A stretch of DNA of 5,962 nt from Cenarchaeum sp. SB0662_bin_33 (GCA_009840065.1 VXON01000206.1:1-5962); one strand, 5' to 3'. Counted from the first letter of the stretch, positions 1-5,437 are shown. A program made the numbers and translations. Notes: generated by a model not told the origin, from the sequence alone.

Positions 1-200
1 TTTTTACATTATGCTGTCCGACCAAGTAGGCAACTTCAAAAAGCAAAACACTTTCACGTAAAATTGGTGTGGGCTATTCATGCTTCCAATACATCATCTT
101 CATTTGGACACAAAAAATAATGAGTACATGGCAGGAAAATTTCCAATTATCTGGCTCGTTACTATGGCCATTAAACAATAAAAAGATAATAAAAATACAC
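1..200 (+). pseudogene. Relic of IS605-family TnpB (OrfB) C-terminus
   Basis: Frame 1 is open from the window edge to a TAA at 118-120. Its 39 codons include KAKHFHVKLVW followed by NTSSSFGHKK, which resembles the end of TnpB proteins: a KAK..G.K.V stretch, then NTS..C..CGHK, the first half of the zinc ribbon. Here the first Cys and its neighbours are missing and the second reads Phe. After the stop, the similarity seems to resume in frame 3 (about 123-195) as ENFQLSGSLLWPLNN, comparable to the second ribbon half and the LNAA-type ending (F.C..CG....A.LNAA), again without its Cys. Loss of all four ligands, a stop and a frameshift indicate a dead fragment. Its 5' part lies outside the window. 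TnpB is the RNA-guided nuclease of IS200/IS605 elements; this copy could not bind zinc. The match is by eye from family memory, and the second segment is the weaker part. Confidence 0.5.
173..197 (-). terminator. T-rich archaeal terminator
   Basis: Read on the minus strand, this stretch begins a few bases after the stop codon of the 203-502 gene. It contains three T-runs (TTTTT, TTTTT, TTT) separated by short A/C breaks. Intrinsic termination in archaea mainly needs such U-tracts without a strong hairpin, so it is a plausible end for the leftward two-gene unit. Confidence 0.5.
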
Positions 201-202
201 AT

Positions 203-502
203 CTATGGCAGGGTTTCTATGTGTTCACGAATTGTGTTCATGACCTCAGTCATCTCTGGGAGAGTTTCATCACAATTATCCAAATACCATGTGTCTAGGG
301 AGTTTCTTATATTTTGCAGTAACCTTTCACTGAGTTCGCCATATTCATATTGAGTATCATAATTTGCCAATATATTATCTGCCACTATAGTACAAAATTT
401 TGCTTGTTCTGGCCACACGACTGAGATATGCAAGGTTAGTATAATTACAAACACCCCTATAACAACACCTAGTCCTACTAGACCTAGAGATTTTTTAGAC
501 AT
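203..502 (-). CDS. Small membrane-anchored protein with extracytoplasmic domain, unknown function
   Basis: This 99-aa protein is not recognised. It starts MSKK, followed by one hydrophobic segment at about residues 6-29 (LGLVGLGVVIGVFVIILTL), which should act as an uncleaved anchor or signal peptide. With the positive N-terminus inside, residues ~30-99 would lie outside the membrane. That part is acidic, probably mostly helical, and has two cysteines (37 and 77) that could form a disulfide. The ATG lies 20 bp after the stop of the upstream exported-protein gene on the same strand. No convincing TATA box or Shine-Dalgarno site precedes it, so co-transcription with that gene is likely. The stop is TAG, followed by a T-rich terminator. 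A start at the in-frame ATG is the only sensible choice. The pairing suggests the two proteins act together at the cell surface, but nothing shows how. An ORF on the opposite strand (69-353) is only its shadow. Confidence 0.72.
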   Translation of the reverse strand: MSKKSLGLVGLGVVIGVFVIILTLHISVVWPEQAKFCTIVADNILANYDTQYEYGELSERLLQNIRNSLDTWYLDNCDETLPEMTEVMNTIREHIETLP

Positions 503-522
503 ATCATTACATTTGGATACTA

Positions 523-1242
523 CTATTCTCTACTACTGTATGTCCATTTGACATCGACAATGTATGGTGGAGAACCTAGGTCAAAGTTTTCATCAGCAGA
601 ATTGTTTGTACGCTCTTGTCCCTCGTAATTAATTTTAGTATATAATAGGTCATATGGGAACAGACATAGATACCGGAACGATTCCTCGCCATTCCATTTG
701 ATGTGAACCTTGCCGATATATTTACTCGGGAACGACTCTACTGACCATTTACCACTCCACCAGGGACAGTTTTGTGCAATACTGTCTTTTAGTGCATATG
801 GGTCATCATCCCTATCCATGACATTCTTCACCATGAGATCTGGCGCATCCTGTATGCCTGAAGCTCCAGTAAATGCTGCTGAGGCAACTCTTGTATCTAT
901 GTTGGCATCTGTCGATACAAGCGAGTATGTGCCGTCAGTATGCGGCTTGAATTTCAGACTCACGCTGACAGACTCTTTAGAGTCGATAGTAGTAATGTTT
1001 GAAGTGTACCATCCATCCTCACTCAAAGTAGTATTGAAGATGTGTGTAATATCACCATCTCCTCTGCTGTGATTTCCTTTTTGCACAAGATTGTTCAAAT
1101 TATACATTACATGATCATCGTATAGGATATCTGGTTTTTGCTCCTCGCTGGCAGTTGCCGTAATTGGAATTAATACTAGCGGTAGCAGAAAGCACGATTT
1201 AATTATTATGTATCTTGTACTGTTTGACTTCTTTGTAATCAT
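523..1242 (-). CDS. Secreted protein with signal peptide, unknown function
   Basis: This 239-aa protein is not recognised. From the ATG at 1242 it begins with a basic n-region (MITKKSNSTRYIIIK), a hydrophobic core (CFLLPLVLIPITA) and a likely signal-peptidase site near residues 31-32 (ATA/SEE). The mature part is polar and rich in Asp, Ser, Thr and aromatic residues, which suggests a beta-rich extracytoplasmic fold. It has two cysteines (159 in NCPWWSGKW and 193 in YLCLF), a possible disulfide, and at least four N-glycosylation sequons (NHS, NTT, NIT, NNS at about 57, 70, 82 and 213), fitting an S-layer-exposed location. The frame also opens at an ATG at 1308 (261 aa), but that adds 22 residues of Tyr/Ile-rich sequence ahead of the signal peptide with no matching TATA box, so 1242 is preferred. 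A weak TATA-like stretch (TACATATC) lies about 26 bp upstream. The gene probably heads a unit with the small membrane protein 20 bp downstream. It is visibly more AT-rich than the central genes. Confidence 0.7.
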   Translation of the reverse strand: MITKKSNSTRYIIIKSCFLLPLVLIPITATASEEQKPDILYDDHVMYNLNNLVQKGNHSRGDGDITHIFNTTLSEDGWYTSNITTIDSKESVSVSLKFKPHTDGTYSLVSTDANIDTRVASAAFTGASGIQDAPDLMVKNVMDRDDDPYALKDSIAQNCPWWSGKWSVESFPSKYIGKVHIKWNGEESFRYLCLFPYDLLYTKINYEGQERTNNSADENFDLGSPPYIVDVKWTYSSRE

Positions 1243-1308
1243 TGAGTATATGACGTGGTAGTATGATATGTACAATATTATGTAGTTGCGGTATGCCTTT
1301 GTACCCAT

Positions 1309-1485
1309 CTACATGAAGGAGATTTCAGGTGCGAGGTTAAGTCTATAGTTTGGAGAATAAACCGGTCTATACTTTATAAAGTATCTAAATAAAAAAATTG
1401 AACATTTAGATAGATAACAAAACAGGAACCAAAAAAGCATCCCTAGGGCAAACCTGCTACCATATGCCAGTTTTGCAGCCGTAAC
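1309..1485. other. Intergenic stretch upstream of the exported-protein genes
   Basis: I see no convincing gene here. The left half is AT-rich and carries the overlapping inverted repeats at 1369-1412. The right half (1441-1485) is less AT-rich and contains an 8-bp palindrome CCCTAGGG at 1441-1448. On the minus strand the frame of the 41-aa ORF stays open here for 58 codons after its TAG, ending in a second TAG at 1309-1311, directly against the ATG at 1308. The predicted peptide is hydrophobic and Phe/Tyr-rich, as expected from translated AT-rich DNA, so I do not call it a gene. Confidence 0.4.
1369..1412. repeat. Two overlapping inverted repeats
   Basis: A perfect 16-bp palindrome, ATACTTTATAAAGTAT, occupies 1369-1384. 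It overlaps by three bases a perfect 9-bp inverted repeat, TATCTAAAT (1382-1390) and ATTTAGATA (1404-1412), separated by 13 A-rich bases. The two cannot fully pair at once. The palindrome contains TTTATAAA, a symmetric TATA-like sequence, so it could be a promoter or operator half-site pair. The second repeat could form an RNA hairpin on either strand. The role is unknown. Confidence 0.55.
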
Positions 1486-1611
1486 CTAATTGCAGTGCAG
1501 TATAAAGACACGGTCCGTCAGTAAGTCTCGCTGTTTATGCCCCGGCAACCGTCTTTCTCCTATGGAATTTTCTGATACACTGCCTTTTTGTGAAGTTTTC
1601 TTCTTACCCAT
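1486..1611 (-). CDS. Candidate 41-aa small basic protein
   Basis: This ORF begins with ATG at 1609-1611 and ends with TAG at 1486-1488. The peptide starts MGKKKTSQKG, is hydrophilic and basic, continues with GERRLPGHKQRDLL and ends VFILHCN. It has one Cys and one His near the C-terminus and no membrane segment. Coding status is supported by a TATA-like TTAAATA centred 25 bp upstream of the ATG, the spacing expected for a leaderless archaeal mRNA, by a composition less AT-rich than the neighbouring spacer, and by its position divergent to the ferredoxin gene with 121 bp between the two starts. I do not recognise a family. Alternatives are a chance ORF, or the 5' end of a longer gene truncated by the in-frame TAG, because the frame reads on for 58 codons beyond it. 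TAG ends most genes in this window, so suppression is unlikely. Confidence 0.45.
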   Translation of the reverse strand: MGKKKTSQKGSVSENSIGERRLPGHKQRDLLTDRVFILHCN

Positions 1612-1632
1612 ACGGTCTAAACGTTATACTAG

Positions 1633-1639
1633 TATTTAA
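1633..1639 (-). promoter_or_regulatory. TATA box of the 41-aa ORF
   Basis: On the minus strand this is TTAAATA, centred 25 bp before the ATG at 1611, consistent with transcription starting at the start codon. It overlaps a 10-bp palindrome, ATACTAGTAT (1626-1635), which could be a regulator site within the divergent promoter region. Confidence 0.45.
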
Positions 1640-1702
1640 GATCTTTAATTCAACCTTGTTAACCATCATCCAACTTTGTAGGAGGAACCTAAATTAATAA
1701 CC

Positions 1703-1711
1703 TTTTTAAAA
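1703..1711 (+). promoter_or_regulatory. TATA box of the ferredoxin gene
   Basis: The sequence TTTTTAAAA is centred 26 bp upstream of the ATG at 1733, which predicts a leaderless transcript. The purine-rich GGAGGAA at 1681-1687 looks like a Shine-Dalgarno site. It lies about 45 bp before the start and upstream of the TATA box, so it cannot serve this gene. Confidence 0.55.
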
Positions 1712-1732
1712 CCGGTATAAGCATAGAATGTT

Positions 1733-2686
1733 ATGTCTTTGCTACTCAAAGATAGAGTATGGTCCATGGAGGCACCTACCGCGAAACGAGGTGTATACCC
1801 CTTGCATGGCTTCAAGCTTGGCCTGTATAGATTACCCATCAAAGTAGACGAACCTACTGACATACAGTCCATACATGATGGGTTGAAAAAGACATTTGAG
1901 ATGGATGCCTACGCTGACCGCATATACATGACGTATCGTTGGACAGAGAAGAGCATGCCAGATGAAGACGCTCCAGGTTATGAGGAGGTAGAACTGTCCG
2001 TTACTACTGAGATCGTTACCGGCGATGTTGTTGATATAATATACCAGATATTTCCCATTGAGAAGTTTGGAGATCCCCAATGGGTCAAAGACTATAGAAA
2101 GAAGGCTGACTATTTTGCAAAGATGATGATTGATACTGCACTGCGCAACACCATAATGGGTGACAGAATGATTGAGGCGCTAAAGAAACAGGAAAAAGTA
2201 GAAAGTAAGGAAGCGTACGAGAGGCTGCTAGAGTTGACACCTTTGGCAAAGATAGTACCCAACGCAAAACCCAAGCCCAAACCTGTAGCAAAGGCCGGAG
2301 GGGAAGCAGTACCCATAGAAGAGGATATTGAGATTCCTGATGGAGCCAAACCAGGTCCCATAGATGTGGAGTTCAAATCTAGAATGAAGACGTCCAAGCC
2401 TTACGCAGTGGAGGGGCACACCATCAAGACTTGGGGCCGCAAGGGCGAAGACAATCAGGTAATGGGGGTCTGGGGCGAGTTTGTCTCAGTCGACTATGAT
2501 ATTTGTGTGGCAGATGGAGCATGCATTGATGCCTGTCCCGTGTCCGTATATGAGTGGTTTGATACTCCAGGAAATACAGCATCCGACAAAAAACCACTAA
2601 TGTCAAAAGAGCCAGACTGCATATTCTGCCTTGCCTGCGAAGGAGTCTGCCCGCCACAAGCAATAAAGATATTTGAGCAAAAGTAA
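1733..2686 (+). CDS. Dicluster ferredoxin with long N-terminal extension
   Basis: This 317-aa cytoplasmic protein should carry electrons through two iron-sulfur clusters at its C-terminus. Residues ~217-317 match the archaeal (Sulfolobus-type) dicluster ferredoxin. Cluster I has C258, D261, C264 and C268-P (DICVADGACIDACPV). An Asp in the usual second-Cys place suggests a [3Fe-4S] cluster. Cluster II has C296-x2-C299-x2-C302-x3-C306-P, a canonical [4Fe-4S] motif. The preceding region (VEGHTIKTWG, then GVWGEFVSVDYD) aligns with the zinc-binding extension of Sulfolobus ferredoxin, but only one of the three His ligands appears (H229), so a structural zinc is doubtful. Residues 1-170 form a soluble alpha/beta-like domain that I do not recognise. 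Residues ~177-212 are a Lys/Pro/Glu-rich linker (KPKPKPVAK). The expected partners are 2-oxoacid:ferredoxin oxidoreductases or other ferredoxin-dependent enzymes, by family. The start fits a TATA box at -26. Nothing else is in its transcription unit. Confidence 0.9.
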   Translation: MSLLLKDRVWSMEAPTAKRGVYPLHGFKLGLYRLPIKVDEPTDIQSIHDGLKKTFEMDAYADRIYMTYRWTEKSMPDEDAPGYEEVELSVTTEIVTGDVVDIIYQIFPIEKFGDPQWVKDYRKKADYFAKMMIDTALRNTIMGDRMIEALKKQEKVESKEAYERLLELTPLAKIVPNAKPKPKPVAKAGGEAVPIEEDIEIPDGAKPGPIDVEFKSRMKTSKPYAVEGHTIKTWGRKGEDNQVMGVWGEFVSVDYDICVADGACIDACPVSVYEWFDTPGNTASDKKPLMSKEPDCIFCLACEGVCPPQAIKIFEQK

Positions 2687-2790
2687 TAATCACAAATTTT
2701 CACCTTCATCTGACAAGAATAAGATGACTTTAGATAATACTTTGCTGCATGCACTAAGAACCACATTTAGCACCTTGTCCGCCTTGAAAT

Positions 2791-2827
2791 CCCGGCCTAA
2801 CAAATATGCAATTTGTCTCATGCCGGG
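2791..2827. repeat. Interrupted GC-rich hairpin
   Basis: The outer stem is CCCGGC (2791-2796) with GCCGGG (2822-2827). The inner stem is ACAAAT (2800-2805) with ATTTGT (2811-2816), closing a 5-base loop. An internal loop of three bases on one side and five on the other separates them. The hairpin is about 105 bp past the ferredoxin stop, with no T-run after it, so it does not resemble a simple terminator. It might belong to an untranslated RNA or be a 3'-end structure. Confidence 0.45.
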
Positions 2828-2965
2828 GACCTCGAACCCACATACTCACCCACACAGAATACGTCAGAATGCAGCCTACACAAGCACGAGCGTAGAATTA
2901 TTTCTCTTATATTATATAATATATGATCGTTATAACTTAATTTTGCTAGAACAGACAAATTTCCA

Positions 2966-2977
2966 AATATAAATATT
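2966..2977 (+). promoter_or_regulatory. TATA box of the glycosyltransferase gene
   Basis: The sequence AATATAAATATT lies about 25-28 bp before the GTG at 2999, the spacing expected for a leaderless transcript. No Shine-Dalgarno sequence is present in between. This supports the GTG start, because the frame has no earlier candidate (a TGA lies at 2978-2980) and the first internal ATG would fall beyond residue 70. Confidence 0.55.
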
Positions 2978-2998
2978 TGATGTATAAACATATACTGT

Positions 2999-5035
2999 GT
3001 GGTCGGAAATCCATTCTTTCAGTTCATACTGGATGTCTTTATACTCTCAGCCGTAGTAATAACAGCATACACATGCAACTTTTACTATCTGGCGGTGCTA
3101 GCAGCCCGGCGTAGAGAGGTACATTCGGTGGCTAATCTAGGTACCCCGTCAGTCACCATACAACTGCCCGTGTATAATGAAAAGTATGTAGCCAAACGAT
3201 TGGTTGATGCAGTCTGTGCCATGGACTATCCCAAGGACAAGATGAAGATCATGATACTTGATGATTCAAACGATGAGACATCTAAGCTACTTATGGATGT
3301 CACAAAGACATACCAGCAGCAGGGATTCCAGATACAATATATGCGTCGGGACGACAGGACGGGTTACAAGGCAGGCGCATTAAAGAATGCCATGTACGCC
3401 ACAGACACTGAGTTTGTAGCCATATTTGACGCGGACTTTATGCCCCCTACCTGGTTCTTGAAAAAGGCCATACCACACTTTTCATCCCCCAAAATAGGAC
3501 TGGTCCAATGCAGGTGGGGTCATGCCAATGAGGAGTATTCGGCAATAACGCGTGCGCAGGCCCTCAGTTTGGACTTTCATTTTTTGGTGGAACAGAAAGC
3601 CAAGAGTAACTCGTCGCTGTTTATGAATTTTAACGGGACAGCAGGAATATGGCGTCGCGAATGCATAGACGATGCAGGTGGATGGCACACCGCCACCTTG
3701 GTGGAAGATTTAGATCTCAGCTATAGGGCACAAATGAAGGGGTGGAAGTGTGTATTTCTGCCCGATGTAGTTGTTAATGCCGAACTGCCCGTACAAATGA
3801 ATGCAGCCAAGAGACAGCAATTTCGATGGGCCAAGGGATCCATACAGTGCGCCCTGAAATTACTATCCAACATAGTTATAAAGCGGGAAATTAACATAAA
3901 CGCCAAGATACAGGCATTTGTGCAACTGACACGTCATGTAGTCTATCCATTCATGCTGATACAGTTTCTTGCATTGCCACTTTTGTTGACACAGGGTGTG
4001 GATTTGTATCTGCTCAGCTTTTTGCCATCACTAACAATAGCTGCGTATCTCCTGATGGGGCCTGGCGCCTATCTTATGATAATGCAGAATGTATACCACG
4101 AGTCTTGGAGGAAGAAGGCCAAGACACTGCCGTTTCTCCTTATATATAATGCAGGATTATCTGTAAATAATACCGTGGCTGTATTTGATGCCGTTGTGGG
4201 AAAGAAGAATATCTTTCACCGCACACCAAAGTATGGCGTTCTCAAATCCAGAGATGATTGGAAAGACAACGCATACAACCTGCCATTTACAAAGGTCACG
4301 CTGCTAGAGATGTTCTTTGCCATATATGGCGTACTAGGGATAATGATTGCCATGCTGCATGGGCATCCTGTCTTTGTGCCTATTATTGCCATACAGACCA
4401 TAGGATACTTTTACGTTACATATCTGAGCCTGAATCATTCTAGATTTAAAAGACATAAATCAATGATACATCACATACCCACAAAGGAAGAGAAGATGGC
4501 AAATAGGGTCTATAAAGCTGCGATGATGGGCATAATATGCATAATAGTCGCAGGTACAATTCTGGCACTCCAGGGGTATAATGATGACATTTATCCTGTA
4601 GACCGCATGCGCGGGCACTTGAACGGCATACTGCGATCTTCAGACACGGTTGTCATACAATCCCACCTAAATGCAATTGATAAGGATATTGCAGTGGTGT
4701 TGGATAAAATTCCCAATGGAAACCCGGTGTGGATATTCCCTACAATAACTACGGATCTGGGCAGCATGCAGGTTGATATTCAGCACATGCGTACGAGTCT
4801 GGCCATTGCTGAGACATTGCCATTGGATAGTTCAGCATACCATGTAGCCATGATGGATATTAACGGTCGCGCCGATACAATGCAGAAAAATTTGATAGAG
4901 GCTATTCCCTATCTGTACGTAAATCTCTCCAACATGATATTTGCAACCATATGGATTACTGCAATTATTGCAATATTTGCAATATTAAAGAAGCGACGTG
5001 ATAAACTTACAAACATTGACAAGACTGGGATATAG
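2999..5035 (+). CDS. Membrane glycosyltransferase family 2, cellulose-synthase-like
   Basis: This 678-aa integral membrane protein should polymerise or transfer sugars from a nucleotide-sugar donor at the cytoplasmic face for surface polysaccharide or glycan. TM1 spans ~9-33. The GT-A domain (~50-290) has every processive GT2 motif: PVYNE (57-61), DD (88-89), DAD (144-146, donor/metal), the NGTAGIWRR acceptor region (212-220), VEDLDLSYR (E236-D237, with the likely catalytic base) and Q273-x2-R276-W277. Hydrophobic segments follow at ~309-331, 336-364, 376-400, 433-452, 456-476, 503-525 and 642-664. FHRTPK (406-411) resembles the FxVTxK gating loop of cellulose synthases. Placing it inside makes 376-400 an interface or re-entrant helix and residues ~526-641 extracytoplasmic. 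That outer domain is helical-looking and unusual for the family. The C-terminus KKRRDK is basic and cytosolic. The polymer is unknown; CslA/CesA-like families make glucans or mannans. It is transcribed alone from its own promoter; start GTG, stop TAG. Confidence 0.92.
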   Translation: MVGNPFFQFILDVFILSAVVITAYTCNFYYLAVLAARRREVHSVANLGTPSVTIQLPVYNEKYVAKRLVDAVCAMDYPKDKMKIMILDDSNDETSKLLMDVTKTYQQQGFQIQYMRRDDRTGYKAGALKNAMYATDTEFVAIFDADFMPPTWFLKKAIPHFSSPKIGLVQCRWGHANEEYSAITRAQALSLDFHFLVEQKAKSNSSLFMNFNGTAGIWRRECIDDAGGWHTATLVEDLDLSYRAQMKGWKCVFLPDVVVNAELPVQMNAAKRQQFRWAKGSIQCALKLLSNIVIKREININAKIQAFVQLTRHVVYPFMLIQFLALPLLLTQGVDLYLLSFLPSLTIAAYLLMGPGAYLMIMQNVYHESWRKKAKTLPFLLIYNAGLSVNNTVAVFDAVVGKKNIFHRTPKYGVLKSRDDWKDNAYNLPFTKVTLLEMFFAIYGVLGIMIAMLHGHPVFVPIIAIQTIGYFYVTYLSLNHSRFKRHKSMIHHIPTKEEKMANRVYKAAMMGIICIIVAGTILALQGYNDDIYPVDRMRGHLNGILRSSDTVVIQSHLNAIDKDIAVVLDKIPNGNPVWIFPTITTDLGSMQVDIQHMRTSLAIAETLPLDSSAYHVAMMDINGRADTMQKNLIEAIPYLYVNLSNMIFATIWITAIIAIFAILKKRRDKLTNIDKTGI

Positions 5036-5060
5036 CAGTGATTATACGCAATTATTGATC

Positions 5061-5100
5061 TTAAATATTGTATTTTAATTTTTTAATTAAATATTGTTTT
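5061..5100. terminator. T-rich region between convergent genes
   Basis: This AT-only-like stretch follows the glycosyltransferase stop by about 25 bp. It contains the runs TTTT, TTTTTT and TTTTT, suitable for archaeal U-tract termination of the rightward gene. Its complement also holds T-runs that could stop the leftward zinc-protein gene. A 10-bp direct repeat, TTAAATATTG, occurs at 5061-5070 and 5087-5096, each copy followed by a T-rich run, so the region looks like a duplicated terminator unit. Confidence 0.5.
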
Positions 5101-5129
5101 TATTGCCAATATAATTTTAATAAGCCCGT

Positions 5130-5408
5130 CTACATTATGCTCTTTTTGTAGTTGTATAATTTTTCCTTGTATATTTTATTGCGCGGCTTCTGCCTAACTC
5201 TATAGTTACAGCAGTTACAAAACCATCCAATAGTATCTTTTTGTGCCTGAGAACCATCCTTAATATGGCAGCCTTTGTGGTCTATCCAGACATCACATAT
5301 TTGACAACGGCCTTGTCCAGAGCCATACCTAGTGGCGCCATGAGGTTTCTTCACCCGAAAGTCTGCACAAACGCCCCGACAGGCCCCCTTCCGCATTACC
5401 TCTATCAT
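5130..5408 (-). CDS. Small Cys-rich zinc-binding protein
   Basis: This 92-aa basic protein has eight cysteines in a zinc-finger-like layout: C10-x3-C14 (GACRGVC), C35-x2-C38 (RCQIC), C47-H48, and C64-x-C66-C67 (FCNCC). H23 and H44 are further possible ligands. It ends with a basic tail starting RVRQKPRNKIYKEK. Small proteins with a CRG..C start, a CxxC pair, a CxCC knuckle and an RxxPRNxxxKEK tail are, from memory, common and often multicopy in thaumarchaea. I cannot name a function beyond a probable nucleic-acid- or protein-binding zinc fold. Two ATGs are possible, M1 (5408) and M5 (5396). The family usually begins near MRKG, which favours M5, but a TATA box centred 24-25 bp before 5408 supports the first. 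The gene is convergent with the glycosyltransferase gene (94-bp spacer) and divergent from the coiled-coil ORF. It ends in TAG. Confidence 0.8.
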   Translation of the reverse strand: MIEVMRKGACRGVCADFRVKKPHGATRYGSGQGRCQICDVWIDHKGCHIKDGSQAQKDTIGWFCNCCNYRVRQKPRNKIYKEKLYNYKKSIM

Positions 5409-5427
5409 ACATACCTATACTGCTAAT

Positions 5428-5437
5428 GATATAAAAG
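5428..5437 (-). promoter_or_regulatory. TATA box of the zinc-protein gene
   Basis: On the minus strand this is CTTTTATATC, centred 24-25 bp upstream of the ATG at 5408, consistent with a leaderless mRNA. A second AT-only stretch (ATATATAATATA, about 5455-5466) lies just beyond it and could drive rightward transcription. Confidence 0.55.

Larger units (their letters stand above)
2687..2998. other. 312-bp spacer between ferredoxin and glycosyltransferase genes
   Basis: It holds a weak T/A stretch after the ferredoxin stop, an interrupted GC-rich hairpin (2791-2827), a very AT-rich patch at 2900-2930 and the glycosyltransferase promoter at its right end. A plus-strand frame with a TTG start at 2673 crosses it (99 codons), but it overlaps the ferredoxin stop and has low-complexity, uncoding-like content. 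The minus strand is open for about 47 codons over 2754-2897 without a promoter-matched start. Neither is called as a gene. Confidence 0.5.

Noticed and set aside
5..15. 11-base sequence TACATTATGCT shared with 5131-5141
   Set aside because: Too short and AT-rich to be meaningful in 6 kb. The flanks do not match, so it is not a credible terminal or target-site repeat.
69..353. 94-codon plus-strand ORF
   Set aside because: Mostly antisense to the 203-502 gene. Its first part overlaps the TnpB relic and only the 123-195 portion has any meaning, as a shifted remnant.
710..1072. 120-codon plus-strand ORF inside the exported-protein gene
   Set aside because: It is antisense to a gene with a clear signal peptide, has no promoter at its start and no recognisable motif.
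1681..1687. GGAGGAA as a ribosome binding site for the ferredoxin gene
   Set aside because: It is about 45 bp upstream of the ATG and upstream of the TATA box that predicts a leaderless mRNA.
2819..2850. tRNA-like 3' end on the minus strand (GGGTTCGAGGTCCCCGGCA)
   Set aside because: The T-stem has mismatches with a 7-base loop, no complementary 5' acceptor lies at tRNA distance upstream, and no anticodon or D-arm can be drawn. A permuted arrangement using the GCCGGG downstream also fails because the T-arm and acceptor would overlap.
2673..2972. 99-codon plus-strand ORF starting with TTG inside the end of the ferredoxin gene
   Set aside because: It overlaps the ferredoxin stop in another frame, has no start signal, covers the hairpin and the glycosyltransferase promoter, and its translation is Asn/Ser/His-rich without any motif.
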